Below, one piece after another: positions 52,264 through 53,688 of a stretch of DNA of 64,000 nucleotides (within the stretch, counting starts at the first letter, position 1; each line of letters starts with the position of its first letter). The DNA comes from Eublepharis macularius (lineage: Eukaryota; Chordata; Lepidosauria; Squamata; Eublepharidae), in assembly GCF_028583425.1 (NCBI RefSeq), contig NC_072791.1, forward strand, positions 197,756,311-197,820,310. The letters are read 5' to 3'. A program made the position numbers and the translations under genes. Below the pieces are notes generated by a model. The model had not been told where the DNA came from, did not search any database, and was given only the letters and a program-made list of their open reading frames with translations.

Positions 52264-53688
52264 ATCAGAGCTTAAGGCTATACAATTACCAGGGAGTAAA
52301 TCCCACCAAACTCAGTGGTACTTGTTTGAAAGTAAACATTCAAACCATTGGGCTGCAAGGTAGGAAAGCTTAAAAAATATGTAAAAAAATAAGATTATTC
52401 ATGAAGGATAAATTCTGTCTCCTTGTATATCTATATGGCAGAGATTCTGACCTGTGGCACAGAATTAAATACATACTGTAATGTCGGGAGTTTTGTGAAC
52501 ATAGCTCCCAGAGGCTTTCTTTTCTCTAAAAATGCATATCCCAGTTTGGATCAGGAACACGGCATGAGATGAGTGGTGTTGAAGCACACACACACCTTGC
52601 ACTGTTTTCCCAATCCAAAATGGTTCAAAATACCTCCAGAAATTCTGTTTTGCTATGTGGAAACACACCTTCTTTCCTGACTTTGTGGTCAACCATAGAG
52701 TCTAAAGAGAGTCCTTTTCATCCACCCCCTTATTGCAAATCCCAAATCAACTCCCTCCTAGTTCTTCTGTCCCTTCTCTTCAACAGGAAACTTCCCTAGT
52801 TTGACCCTAGTCTCACCTCATTAAACATCAGCCTGCCCCAAACCCTTCTTTCCCTCTAGGGGATCTTCAGAAGGGAGAGCATCTGAACTCCCCTTCCTTG
52901 CTCACATCACAGCAGGTTGCAATGACCAGAAACTGTAGGCTTTATTCAGCTACTTAAACTCAGTGGGCCTATTAAAGGAGAGGGAAGTGAGGGGAAAGGG
53001 GGAACATTTGTGTTAAAGGAAACCATAACAACCCTTTATCCCATTCCATACATCCTCATGCCAGCATGCAGCTGCCCGTGAGGATCTCTTTTCCCATGGC
53101 AGTCAAACATGCAGTTGGCATTGGATTGAAAAAGAGGCACTGAAGGATTCATTCAAAAAAAAGCATGTGGAAAAATTCACGCACAAAACTGCGTACTGGT
53201 TTGTAGTCATTGGTCCTGATCCAGTGAATTGCTGTACCAAAGAACCAGCAATGTCATACATCAGAGCATTTCCCCCTCAGGTAACTGCTTTTGCTGAACC
53301 ACTCTAGACTGCTTTAAAGTTTAAAAAAAGAAAAGAAAAAAAGAGGCAGCTTGGAGATTCAGCATAGGAAGATACTAAAGAAGAAACAATGTGATGAACC
53401 TAATGGATAGATTGATCTAGCACTCACGGACAGTTGTCATGATGTTTAATCATAACATCACATTTTAAGACCAGAAGTTAGTAAAATATTCCTAAAATTC
53501 TTTCCATTCTTTTAAAAAATCTTTATAAGTTGATCTCTGATAAGTTCACCGGTCTGCCATTATTTTTCTAATGTATTTATAACGCTTGACTGATTTTGCA
53601 CACCTATTTGGTTTAAATTAATTTCACTTGACAAGTTCATATTTACTGGTACAACTGTGTAACTTGTCCTATTTTTATAGATGTCTGA
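658..53688 (+). CDS. COL28A1-like: Type XXVIII collagen-like gene, 3' part (29 exons seen)
   Basis: This is an extracellular-matrix collagen of the VWA-bearing COL28 class, incomplete at its 5' end. Seen: 23 Gly-X-Y exons (about 489 residues), all in phase 0; a 37-bp exon; a 558-bp exon holding a complete VWA domain with MIDAS motif DSSES and the downstream LTDGQ; three Ser/Pro-rich linker exons; and a Kunitz exon with six cysteines. Known of the family: COL28 chains are VWA, a collagen stretch of about 528 residues with many short imperfections, VWA, then Kunitz, and this order is matched here. Inferred: the N-terminal VWA and about 40 collagen residues lie upstream. All junctions used are phase-compatible. 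The neighbour is BBS5, not the MIOS/C1GALT1 neighbours I recall for human COL28A1, so this may be the COL28A2 paralogue. The terminal exon is the least certain part. Confidence 0.9.
899..943 (+). CDS. COL28A1-like: COL28-like collagen exon b (45 bp)
   Basis: Acceptor catccaag, donor gtgagt. Five perfect triplets ([15 protein letters not shown]). The cysteine inside the triple helix (GEC) is unusual and could form an inter-chain disulphide near the N-terminal end of the helix. Confidence 0.88.
1079..1123 (+). CDS. COL28A1-like: COL28-like collagen exon c (45 bp)
   Basis: Acceptor ttttccttag, donor gtaacc. Five perfect triplets ending in GLR GLQ; phase 0. Confidence 0.88.
2194..2955. mobile_element. 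Large palindromic non-autonomous element
   Basis: The arms CTAAGAGCC... (2194) and ...GGCTCTTAG (2955) are inverted copies over about 100 bp, both holding the ACGTGACGAGTTACCTCAAT segment. The GC-rich centre (about 2355-2800) holds further inverted copies of a CACTGAGTGTCACTTCATCT block, so the element folds on itself repeatedly. No protein motif is present. The superfamily is unknown. Confidence 0.7.
3218..3453. mobile_element. Fold-back MITE, 'AGAACCACAAGTGAC' family
   Basis: Inverted arms begin AGAGCAGAACCACAAGTGAC and end with the complement. The inner arm TCAAGTTTTGATGGGAAATG is also inverted. A second copy lies at 13798-14025, and a relative sharing the inner block is at 14077-14281. 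Confidence 0.75.
3467..3527. repeat. (AC)n(AG)n compound microsatellite
   Basis: A pure AC run is followed by a pure AG run, directly after the fold-back MITE. Confidence 0.95.
3977..4030 (+). CDS. COL28A1-like: COL28-like collagen exon d (54 bp)
   Basis: Acceptor catttaacag, donor gtaaga. Six perfect triplets from GPQ to GTK. The 54-bp size is the classic collagen exon unit; phase 0. Confidence 0.9.
4588..4815. repeat. Diverged copy of the 'AGGGTTGCCA' dispersed repeat
   Basis: It starts tagggttacctactctgggt and ends cacctggaggttgccaac, matching the ends of the better copies at 48224-48436 and 26013-26222. Low identity. Confidence 0.4.
5357..5475. mobile_element. Short fold-back MITE, 'AGCTACAAGTGACGAATGAC' family
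   Basis: Inverted arms (agctacaagagacaaatgac / gtcattcgtcacatgtagtt) flank a short loop. A near-perfect relative lies at 11014-11139. Confidence 0.7.
5561..5636. repeat. (CT)n(CA)n microsatellite
   Basis: Uninterrupted CT units are followed by CA units, abutting the hAT element's target site. Confidence 0.95.
5645..5899. mobile_element. Fold-back hAT MITE, CAGGGCTTTTTTT family, copy 1
   Basis: The termini are CAGGGCTTTTTTTCTGGGAA and its complement. Flanks ggtgtgtc / ggagtgtc form an 8-bp target duplication with one change. The two halves are inverted copies (TCACATGGCTGGTGG ... CCACCAGCCATGTGA). The 8-bp duplication and CAGGG ends fit the hAT superfamily. Confidence 0.85.
6396..6545. repeat. 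Dispersed repeat resembling a Penelope-type 3' end
   Basis: It holds ccttgttggtctgc, a block reading 'gtggcaccttagagaccaac' and 'gagctttcaagagtcag', a block seen again at 26405, 29695, 34085, 43018 and 45302. The 43018 copy is joined to a PLE coding remnant, which suggests the origin. Confidence 0.45.
6891..7780. mobile_element. Longer hAT element, CAGGGCTTTTTTT family, copy 2
   Basis: This 890-bp member has the same ends (CAGGGCTTTTTTTCCAGC ... AAAAAAAACCCTG) and flanks gccagaat / gctagaat (8-bp duplication, one change). Unlike the fold-back copies it has a non-palindromic middle, possibly a less-deleted derivative. I see no transposase frame. Confidence 0.75.
7983..8051 (+). CDS. COL28A1-like: COL28-like collagen exon e (69 bp)
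   Basis: Acceptor cctctgaag, donor gtaaaa. Encodes 23 residues: five triplets, a two-residue GV, then GLP GPK. First of the 69-bp exon series. Confidence 0.93.
8052..8425. other. Short collagen intron
   Basis: Unremarkable AT-rich sequence with a pyrimidine tract at the 3' end; no other feature seen. Confidence 0.6.
8426..8494 (+). CDS. COL28A1-like: COL28-like collagen exon f (69 bp)
   Basis: Acceptor ttctctacag, donor gtacgt. Five triplets, imperfect GV, then GEP GLP; phase 0. Confidence 0.93.
9195..9412 (+). mobile_element. tRNA-derived SINE (squamate type)
   Basis: The head gtgtagtggttaagagtg and gggtttgattcc resemble tRNA A and B boxes. They are followed by the shared body (gaagccagctgggtgacctt, aaaccgctctgagtgggc) and a GTTGTTGTTG tail. 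Similar copies lie at 29366-29600 and 31391-31635. Confidence 0.8.
9932..10730. mobile_element. Non-autonomous hAT-like element
   Basis: Ends TAGGGGTGCGCAC and GTGCACACCTCCA-like (cacacctcca at 10721) are inverted. Flanks tgtttgac (9924-9931) and tgtgtgac (10731-10738) form an 8-bp duplication with one change. Internal 'caaatttgcagg' blocks occur in both orientations. No transposase seen. Confidence 0.65.
11014..11139. mobile_element. Near-perfect fold-back MITE
   Basis: Arms ctcaggg..agctacaagtgacgaatg and cattcgtcacttgtagct..ccctgag are inverted over about 55 bp around a short loop. Relative of 5357-5475. Confidence 0.8.
12539..12607 (+). CDS. COL28A1-like: COL28-like collagen exon g (69 bp)
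   Basis: Acceptor attttgatag, donor gtattg. Five triplets, imperfect GE, then GLP GPK. Confidence 0.93.
12919..13047. mobile_element. AT-rich hairpin MITE
   Basis: Arms caattacaaaaggtttccc / acaataaaccattagaag and their complements at 12987-13047 pair over about 45 bp. The loop is near 12966-12985. No coding capacity; family unknown. Confidence 0.7.
13798..14025. mobile_element. Fold-back MITE, second copy of the 3218-3453 family
   Basis: Same ends (CAGAACCACAAGTGAC) and the same central block as the first copy. Inserted in a SINE. Confidence 0.75.
14077..14281. mobile_element. Fold-back MITE with hybrid ends
   Basis: Outer arms AGAGCCAAGCTACAAGTGAC match the 11014-11139 family. The inner arms TCAAGTTTTGATGGGAAATG match the 13798-14025 family. 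It links the two groups. Confidence 0.7.
16142..16210 (+). CDS. COL28A1-like: COL28-like collagen exon h (69 bp)
   Basis: Acceptor tttctctaaag, donor gtgagc. Five triplets, imperfect GI, then GIK GEK. Confidence 0.93.
16211..16694. other. Collagen intron
   Basis: No feature beyond splice signals seen. Confidence 0.6.
16695..16763 (+). CDS. COL28A1-like: COL28-like collagen exon i (69 bp)
   Basis: Acceptor tttattag, donor gtatgt. Five triplets, imperfect GV, then GIQ GEK. The next intron is only 90 bp. Confidence 0.93.
16854..16922 (+). CDS. COL28A1-like: COL28-like collagen exon j (69 bp)
   Basis: Acceptor tgtttctag, donor gtaaga. Five triplets, imperfect GQ, then GLP GPK. The following intron contains the Ngaro element. 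Confidence 0.93.
17375..17808 (-). repeat. Ngaro split direct repeat B2
   Basis: Near-identical to 18174-18606. Begins cccccctagttggaatgaga and ends aaatcctgc. Carries one extra G in the aaccgggccgaac region. Confidence 0.9.
17989..18173 (-). repeat. Ngaro split direct repeat A2
   Basis: The same sequence as 24361-24544, from gccgagcacgaggcgagact to gggatggcagtatt. Confidence 0.9.
18174..18606 (-). repeat. Ngaro split direct repeat B1
   Basis: Partner of B2. It adjoins A2 directly, giving the B1-A2-B2 arrangement at the element's 3' end. Confidence 0.9.
18630..19244 (-). CDS. Ngaro SGNH/GDSL-type hydrolase domain
   Basis: This 204-codon frame has the block signatures of SGNH hydrolases: GHS near residue 20 (nucleophile serine), GGND in the middle (about residue 88; block III Gly-Asn) and DGVH near the end (block V Asp-His). 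Hydrolase-like domains are reported in Ngaro elements; the substrate is unknown. It is in the same frame as the upstream recombinase and is separated from it by one in-frame TGA inside a 30-nt GT...AG stretch. It may therefore be made as a fusion, as a readthrough product, or from its own start. Confidence 0.8.
   Translation of the reverse strand: MFFTGAVGRQERIRILICGHSMIFWAAHQARRSWIGSQLGLSRWATIEWQGRRGLRWAGLLPLLFEGRSAPPPHILVVHLGGNDLGLMKGVALSWQARDDFLEIRKRWPGVLIFWSAMLPRRVWREALDHRAIERARRMANRALFKILTGGLGIYLPHPQIRAESVSFYRGDGVHLSYRGNSIFLDDLRQGLRLALCHLWGAEA
19248..20174 (-). CDS. Ngaro tyrosine recombinase
   Basis: This 308-codon frame has the catalytic pattern of tyrosine recombinases: Arg in FGALRVSEL (about residue 150), His and Arg in THSFR, a Trp in GRWRSG at the position of the third conserved basic residue, and the nucleophile Tyr in YASYVRP near the C-terminus. 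It would integrate the circular DNA intermediate in place of a DDE integrase. It overlaps the RT frame by 43 bp in another frame. No internal stop is present. Confidence 0.9.
   Translation of the reverse strand: MDDWQVEASRAIQLAIAPSTGRAYDRAVRNFDAFRQVAGLRRVWPLPAEHLAQFCVLQRGKGHSVKYIRSQVAALAFAAKARGFLDTTGDFRIRKMLEGWARESATPRDDRQPISPDILLGLQAVWPKVCSSPFEERLFHAASLLAFFGALRVSELVQQSTRDDSGRALMAADVKIMNDQLILRIRRSKTDQQQKGVDLALGRCSIAELCPIAALQCYLEVRGDHSGVLFRHSDGSPLTRYQFWAVTGRALRELGLEGVKFGTHSFRIGAASTAAAMGFSGPDIQKVGRWRSGAYASYVRPLGRGKSC
20132..22024 (-). CDS. Ngaro reverse transcriptase-RNase H
   Basis: This 630-codon frame shows RT motifs in order: [12 protein letters not shown] (motif A), [12 protein letters not shown] (motif B) and YLDDFILVG (motif C, catalytic YLDD). 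RNase H follows with acidic residues in VSSDASG, YLEFFP, CDNMAVV and EVADALSR. The first 100 or so residues overlap gag and look like out-of-frame sequence, so the true protein probably starts later or by frameshift. The frame is uninterrupted. Confidence 0.92.
   Translation of the reverse strand: MRGQIVAISSRDPVLDQLALLLLVQAPARSRGSRFSHGCSVLSSPRGGPAAGRTAGTAMNAPSAGVLTPLMLAKGRNPSVKRGVDLGGNRALEKGPSPIRVRVLEAMLVDYPRRADAQFLLEGFLVGFRIPFQGPRSPFMSANLRSVAGMEDVVRDKIARECREGRVLGPFPTPPVPNLRVSPLGVVPKKAPGEFRLIHHLSYPRGGSVNDAIPEHLCSVRYTSFDQAVKVVRRCGRGAEMAKCDIKSAFRLLPVHPEDFELLGFAFEGQYYMDRALPMGCSISCAVFERFSTFLEWALRHRQCCRDSAHYLDDFILVGPPGTGQCARLLADFVSLTEELGVPLAHEKTEGPSTVLTFLGIELDTVQQSSRLPVEKLLDLKERLRTMLGKRKVSLLELQQVVGHLNFACKAVAPGRAFLRRLCDAMGTLRLPHHKIRLSEGMQEDLGVWVQFLQGFNGVSFWRQELLLEGELQVSSDASGSIGLGIYFRRHWCAATWPEEWVADGRCRDLTYLEFFPILVAVYLWGEEFANHSVHFWCDNMAVVQVVNSLSSKSPRVMTLVRTFTLRCLHLNILFSARHIPGVNNEVADALSRLQMDRFRQLAPEADLVPALVPLELWTIGKWKPPGPSS
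21711..22940 (-). CDS. Ngaro gag-like protein
   Basis: This 409-codon frame has a Pro/Gly-rich N-terminal half, a charged helix ([20 protein letters not shown]) and two C-terminal Cys/His clusters. The first is CX8CX4CX3H, and the second is CX2CX3HX4C, one residue short of the standard zinc knuckle. Both fit a nucleic-acid-binding Gag. It overlaps the RT frame by 314 bp. An upstream 61-codon frame (22972-23157) may be its N-terminus. Confidence 0.75.
   Translation of the reverse strand: MTDILSRLSALEGTSEGPAIPLAAVDTHAIEEDVVGTAAGEIVANCPAEAGQLALVVQPPEAEGKYDCPQQVTAWPWPSGSQTSQHNVSMQGPPTGGAGGGLRPSDCAHWGPLSFPHQTPWATGWLSSPSNAPGDTGGARAWGCCSGGPWSNYGTVPYRALPVGDTAMPLGDHLTPATREKILRGEYVDVFTLLFRDLEKRDKEDLEDRDKERIKRRRIDRTWANWLPGFFIYAGVIARVQPWRAAPLIQYMDIIYRAHTDFGGAAWLQYDEEFRMRAALNPSLPWDQVHHHLWIQLMTPTKFGPGERSDSGHIVQRSGFGPAGATAPSSGSRAFAGQSVQPRLLCFEFTSRGSCSRKNCRYGHECPICRGPHAINACKRQKPFSKKGGGFGGQQGPGKGPQPNKGEGT
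22972..23157 (-). pseudogene. Probable N-terminal part of Ngaro gag, split off by a homopolymer indel
   Basis: 61 codons, basic then acidic (SSDEEEEGS) with a short LTALEQ helix. It stops just after a run of 9 C (G on the coding strand) near 22978-22986. The frame beyond the run is open into the gag start, so a one-base slip is the simplest explanation. Confidence 0.55.
23560..24110. repeat. GC-rich 55-bp tandem array in the Ngaro leader
   Basis: Units starting CGCCGGCGCGGCCGCCTCAC occur at 23711, 23766, 23821, 23888, 23943 and 23998 (spacing 55, 55, 67, 55, 55), with degenerate units on both sides. The 67-bp step comes from a GTGGGCGGGCGG expansion. Each unit ends near CCCGTAAACGGGCGAG. It sits between A1 and gag. 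Confidence 0.9.
24361..24544 (-). repeat. Ngaro split direct repeat A1
   Basis: Identical in outline to 17989-18173. It forms the element's 5' end, followed on the flank by ccttccaggactgcc. Confidence 0.88.
26013..26222 (-). repeat. 'AGGGTTGCCA' dispersed repeat
   Basis: Reverse-orientation copy ending ggaggttggcaaccctatg, with the typical ggagatctcc body. The same family is at 48224-48436 and 58042-58257. Confidence 0.6.
26405..26530. repeat. Penelope-end-like dispersed repeat
   Basis: Contains accatgttggtctgc, 'gttagagaccaacaag' and 'cccttcatcagaca', as in the 6396 and 34085 copies. Confidence 0.45.
26683..26751 (+). CDS. COL28A1-like: COL28-like collagen exon k (69 bp)
   Basis: Acceptor ttcatttaag, donor gtaaga. 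Five triplets, imperfect GL, then GEP GAK. Confidence 0.93.
27150..27534. mobile_element. Palindromic MITE (385 bp)
   Basis: Arms from ttagagcta..acacaaggatgttc (left) match the inverse ..gtccttgtgtaatt..gagctcttag (right). The inner arms hold gttttaaaagacagatcgga. A half-copy of the inner part is seen at about 39185-39440. Confidence 0.7.
27904..28281. mobile_element. hAT-like remnant
   Basis: Ends CAGGGGTGAC and GTGACCCCTG are inverted. Flanks atctaaac and gtctaaat resemble an 8-bp duplication with two changes. Confidence 0.5.
28328..28399 (+). CDS. COL28A1-like: COL28-like collagen exon l (72 bp)
   Basis: Acceptor tttactttag, donor gtttgc. Eight perfect triplets with no imperfection, unlike its 69-bp neighbours. 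Confidence 0.92.
28609..28826 (+). mobile_element. tRNA-derived SINE, second type
   Basis: The head ggcttagtagtagagccgct and cccaggttcaatgcctggc matches a tRNA-like A box and B box. The body ends agatcaacggtctgattcag. Confidence 0.6.
29203..29263. repeat. (AAAT)n microsatellite
   Basis: About fifteen perfect AAAT units. Confidence 0.95.
29366..29600 (+). mobile_element. tRNA-derived SINE (squamate type)
   Basis: Head gtgtagtggttaaaagtgg, body gaagccagctgggtgaactt, tail tattgttgttgtt. Same family as 9195-9412. Confidence 0.8.
29695..29800. repeat. Penelope-end-like dispersed repeat
   Basis: Contains 'gtagccctagaagtctgtt', 'gtgacaccttttaagactag' and 'cataagcttttgtggatcac'. Confidence 0.45.
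30119..30187 (+). CDS. COL28A1-like: COL28-like collagen exon m (69 bp, GC donor)
   Basis: Acceptor ctactgcag. Five triplets, imperfect GI, then GIQ GEK. The exon end AAAAG is followed by gcaagaa, so the intron must use a GC donor, the known minor GC-AG class, with an otherwise strong consensus. Confidence 0.9.
30188..31227. other. Collagen intron (GC-AG)
   Basis: No repeat or exon recognised. Confidence 0.6.
31228..31299 (+). CDS. COL28A1-like: COL28-like collagen exon n (72 bp)
   Basis: Acceptor tttctag, donor gtatta. Eight perfect triplets, the second uninterrupted 72-bp exon. Confidence 0.92.
31391..31635 (+). mobile_element. tRNA-derived SINE (squamate type)
   Basis: Full-length copy: gagccagtttggtgtaatgg to ggcggtatataaatcgaat and a TTGTTGTTGTT tail. 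It fills most of the 376-bp intron. Confidence 0.85.
31676..31744 (+). CDS. COL28A1-like: COL28-like collagen exon o (69 bp, altered imperfection)
   Basis: Acceptor cttatggaag, donor gtaaca. Five triplets, then GR AIM GPK. The glycine expected after the two-residue unit is alanine here, so the helix break is longer than in sister exons. Confidence 0.92.
31745..33090. other. Collagen intron with one hAT MITE
   Basis: Holds the CAGGG fold-back MITE at 32420-32679. Otherwise nothing recognised. Confidence 0.6.
32420..32679. mobile_element. Fold-back hAT MITE, CAGGGCTTTTTTT family, copy 3
   Basis: Perfect 8-bp duplication tttgaaat on both sides (32412-32419 and 32680-32687). Halves inverted about a centre near 32550. 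Confidence 0.93.
33091..33159 (+). CDS. COL28A1-like: COL28-like collagen exon p (69 bp)
   Basis: Acceptor tttgttgaag, donor gtaata. Five triplets, imperfect GI, then GIP GAK. Confidence 0.93.
33274..33342 (+). CDS. COL28A1-like: COL28-like collagen exon q (69 bp)
   Basis: Acceptor tgccaatag, donor gtaagt. Five triplets, imperfect GD, then GYP GPT. Confidence 0.93.
33452..33770. mobile_element. hAT-like remnant
   Basis: Ends ccggggtcctcaaccc and gagttcccctg are roughly inverted. Flanks gtttagag / ttttagaa may be a worn 8-bp duplication. Confidence 0.4.
34085..34215. repeat. Penelope-end-like dispersed repeat
   Basis: Contains 'ggtggctagccatatcggtc', 'agcactttaaagaccaac' and 'gagctttcgagagtcg'. 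Confidence 0.45.
34558..34850. mobile_element. Palindromic pair of Penelope-like terminal repeats (worn)
   Basis: Two inverted copies of the sequence flanking the PLE at 60-63.8 kb meet at about 34730 (gtgtcacagtggcactgaga). The hammerhead-like core is mutated in both arms: GAAA is changed in the left arm and ACGT in the right. Confidence 0.75.
35204..35272 (+). CDS. COL28A1-like: COL28-like collagen exon r (69 bp)
   Basis: Acceptor ccaatttcag, donor gtacaa. Five triplets, imperfect GI, then GLP GPK. Confidence 0.93.
35405..35707 (+). mobile_element. Sauria-type SINE with intact target duplication
   Basis: tRNA-like head (agccctgtggcgcagagtgg), body (ggcaatggcaaaccac) and an ACCTTTACCTTT tail, the hallmark of SINEs that borrow the BovB LINE 3' end. 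Flanked by a perfect 14-bp duplication ctacgagttaccct (35391-35404 and 35708-35721). Confidence 0.9.
36090..36240 (-). mobile_element. tRNA-derived SINE, partial
   Basis: In reverse it reads agagccagcatggtatcgca ... ggaacgaatcctcattctgc, a SINE head followed by body sequence. Confidence 0.6.
37297..37939. mobile_element. DNA element with 17-bp terminal inverted repeats
   Basis: Ends GGCCGTCGTCACACGGG and CCCGTGTGACGACGGCC are perfect complements. It splits a common 'gtaactctgtttaggattgc' repeat, with tct on both sides, so the duplication is about 3 bp. No transposase. Confidence 0.75.
38133..38201 (+). CDS. COL28A1-like: COL28-like collagen exon s (69 bp)
   Basis: Acceptor aaatttccag, donor gtaagt. 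Five triplets, imperfect GE, then GLP GPK. Confidence 0.93.
38202..39911. other. Collagen intron
   Basis: Holds a 'cctaagcagagttaagacc' repeat (38372-38462) and a fragment of the 27150 element family (about 39185-39440). Otherwise nothing seen. Confidence 0.55.
38372..38462. repeat. Short palindromic 'ATCCTAAGCAGAGTTA' repeat
   Basis: Arms 'gccatcctaagcagagtta' and 'ccttagaatcacactgtaag' flank 'cccattgacctcaatgg'. Related copies at 49082-49150, 54168-54254 and 57365-57527. Confidence 0.6.
39912..39980 (+). CDS. COL28A1-like: COL28-like collagen exon t (69 bp)
   Basis: Acceptor tctattcag, donor gtatca. Five triplets, imperfect GE, then GIQ GPK. Confidence 0.93.
40757..41664. mobile_element. 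hAT element with nested Penelope palindrome
   Basis: Ends TAGACATGGGC and GCCCATGTCTA are inverted. The 8-bp duplication gtgatgaa is perfect (40749-40756 and 41665-41672). A palindromic pair of PLE ends (41045-41335) sits inside, so it inserted later. A worn relative ends at about 46191 (tcctgcccatctcta). Confidence 0.85.
41045..41335. mobile_element. Palindromic pair of Penelope-like terminal repeats with two intact hammerhead-like cores
   Basis: Left arm (minus) and right arm (plus) each hold CTGAAGA, a GCCAGC/GCTGGC stem, GAAA and ACGTC without change from the PLE copies. They meet near 41195. Confidence 0.8.
41825..41893 (+). CDS. COL28A1-like: COL28-like collagen exon u (69 bp)
   Basis: Acceptor taccattag, donor gtatga. 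Five triplets, imperfect GE, then GLL GPK. Last of the 69-bp series. Confidence 0.93.
41894..42901. other. Collagen intron
   Basis: No feature recognised beyond splice signals. Confidence 0.6.
42902..42982 (+). CDS. COL28A1-like: COL28-like collagen exon v (81 bp)
   Basis: Acceptor caattccaag, donor gtaagt. Nine perfect triplets, strongly charged (GER GRK GEK). Confidence 0.92.
42983..43678. other. Collagen intron with Penelope remnant
   Basis: Mostly the truncated PLE at 43018-43405, then a small AT palindrome (about 43403-43448). Confidence 0.6.
43018..43405 (-). pseudogene. 3' remnant of a second Penelope-like element
   Basis: The minus-strand frame 43396-43211 reads [14 protein letters not shown]... 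and then a Glu/Phe-rich tail ending NRDYEW. This is laid out like the end of the GIY-YIG domain of the PLE at 60.9 kb (VAEHSLTQTGHSI ... RMNRAW). It is followed in the element's 3' direction by ctgacgaagagaactgtgat, tctcgaaagcttatgct and the 'ggtgctac' repeat end. It is 5'-truncated and not functional. Confidence 0.7.
43679..43714 (+). CDS. COL28A1-like: COL28-like collagen exon w (36 bp), end of the helix
   Basis: Acceptor catttcag, donor gtaagc. Four triplets ([12 protein letters not shown]) that close the collagen domain. Confidence 0.9.
43715..45146. other. Collagen intron
   Basis: About 1.4 kb with no repeat or exon I can identify. Confidence 0.55.
45147..45183 (+). CDS. COL28A1-like: COL28-like linker exon between helix and second VWA
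   Basis: Acceptor ctaatctag, donor gtaagt. 37 bp, 0 in and 1 out, encoding [12 protein letters not shown] plus one base. With the next exon it gives a cluster of cysteines (CGCG..C), probably for chain cross-linking. Confidence 0.9.
45302..45425 (-). repeat. Penelope-end-like dispersed repeat
   Basis: Contains 'attagccgtgttagtctgt', 'ccaatagcacctttaagact' and 'cataagctttcgaaaaccac', the same 3' end as the 43018 remnant. Confidence 0.6.
45445..45780. mobile_element. Palindromic pair of Penelope-like terminal repeats
   Basis: The left arm keeps CTGAAGA...GAAACGTC. The right arm has GAAATGTC. A stack of short 'gtgacactgagagatctctg' inverted copies lies at the centre (45590-45672). Confidence 0.8.
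46838..47395 (+). CDS. COL28A1-like: COL28-like C-terminal VWA domain exon
   Basis: A single 558-bp exon, phase 1 at both ends; acceptor tatgcag, donor gtgggt. It encodes a whole von Willebrand A domain: [12 protein letters not shown] with the metal-binding DxSxS, EGTYTGTA with the MIDAS threonine, and VLTDGQAD with the MIDAS aspartate. It starts just after a Cys-rich junction (CGCGIKC). The domain would bind matrix partners through a divalent cation. The frame stays open in the intron only to 47487, so the donor is needed. Confidence 0.97.
47699..47957. mobile_element. Fold-back hAT MITE, CAGGGCTTTTTTT family, copy 4
   Basis: Perfect 8-bp duplication ttgataac (47691-47698 and 47958-47965). 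Palindromic halves. Confidence 0.93.
48224..48436 (+). repeat. 'AGGGTTGCCA' dispersed repeat, best copy
   Basis: Starts agggttgccagcctccaag and ends gagctggcaaccct, so the ends are inverted (AGGGTTGCC / GGCAACCCT), with internal ggagatctcctggaattaca. The ends suggest a non-autonomous DNA element. Confidence 0.65.
48535..48776 (+). CDS. COL28A1-like: COL28-like linker exon 1 after VWA
   Basis: Acceptor ttcttttaag, donor gtacac, phase 1 in and 0 out. It begins [13 protein letters not shown], the tail helix of the VWA domain, then becomes a Ser/His/Asn-rich low-complexity linker of about 70 residues. Confidence 0.88.
48777..49721. other. Collagen intron
   Basis: Holds the short palindromic repeat 49082-49150. 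Otherwise nothing recognised. Confidence 0.55.
49082..49150. repeat. Short palindromic 'ATCCTAAGCAG' repeat
   Basis: Arms 'tgcaatcctaagcagtga' and 'ctctgcttaagattgcactg' are inverted. Same family as 38372-38462. Confidence 0.6.
49722..49812 (+). CDS. COL28A1-like: COL28-like linker exon 2
   Basis: Acceptor ttgtttcag, donor gtaata. 91 bp, phase 0 in and 1 out. Encodes [16 protein letters not shown] and then a His/Pro/Trp-containing segment. The next intron is 87 bp. Confidence 0.85.
49900..50025 (+). CDS. COL28A1-like: COL28-like Ser/Pro-rich linker exon 3
   Basis: Acceptor tcctgcag. 126 bp, phase 1 in and 1 out. Encodes runs of serine and proline (six prolines in a row) and TPKP, a likely O-glycosylated spacer. 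The donor gtcatt is weak. The stronger-looking gtaaag at 50079 would break the frame of the Kunitz exon, so the weak site is preferred. Confidence 0.75.
50765..51019. mobile_element. Fold-back hAT MITE, CAGGGCTTTTTTT family, copy 5
   Basis: Perfect 8-bp duplication gaaagaac (50757-50764 and 51020-51027). Terminal bases are slightly worn (CAGGGATTTTTTT / AAAAAAAGCCCTT). Confidence 0.92.
51728..51811. repeat. Long near-perfect hairpin
   Basis: Arms cagtgggtaaatgtatgctc...ttggtgagtctcataga and the inverse pair over about 38 bp with almost no loop. It ends 55 bp before the Kunitz exon acceptor. Confidence 0.85.
51867..52055 (+). CDS. COL28A1-like: COL28-like Kunitz-domain exon
   Basis: Acceptor ttttttaaag, donor gtaaga. 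189 bp, phase 1 at both ends. Encodes one complete BPTI/Kunitz domain: six cysteines ([24 protein letters not shown]), the FWYGGC core and the basic residue after GPC (GPCR, the P1 site), so trypsin-type inhibition is possible though not proven. The helix-stabilising Asn/Arg segment before the last cysteines is intact. The C-terminal position is as in the COL28 family. Confidence 0.95.
52056..53680. other. Collagen intron or 3' region
   Basis: Holds a CT/CA microsatellite (52207-52258). If the 52056 donor were skipped, the frame would run on to a TAA at 52130-52132. Confidence 0.5.
52207..52258. repeat. (CT)n(CA)n microsatellite
   Basis: CT run then CA run, like that at 5561-5636. Confidence 0.95.
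53681..53688 (+). CDS. COL28A1-like: Possible terminal coding exon of the COL28-like gene
   Basis: After a good acceptor (cctatttttatag) the phase-1 frame continues for only two codons and stops at TGA (53686-53688). The protein would then end a few residues after the last Kunitz cysteine, as COL28 proteins do. It rests only on the splice signal and phase. The alternative is read-through to TAA at 52130-52132. Confidence 0.45.
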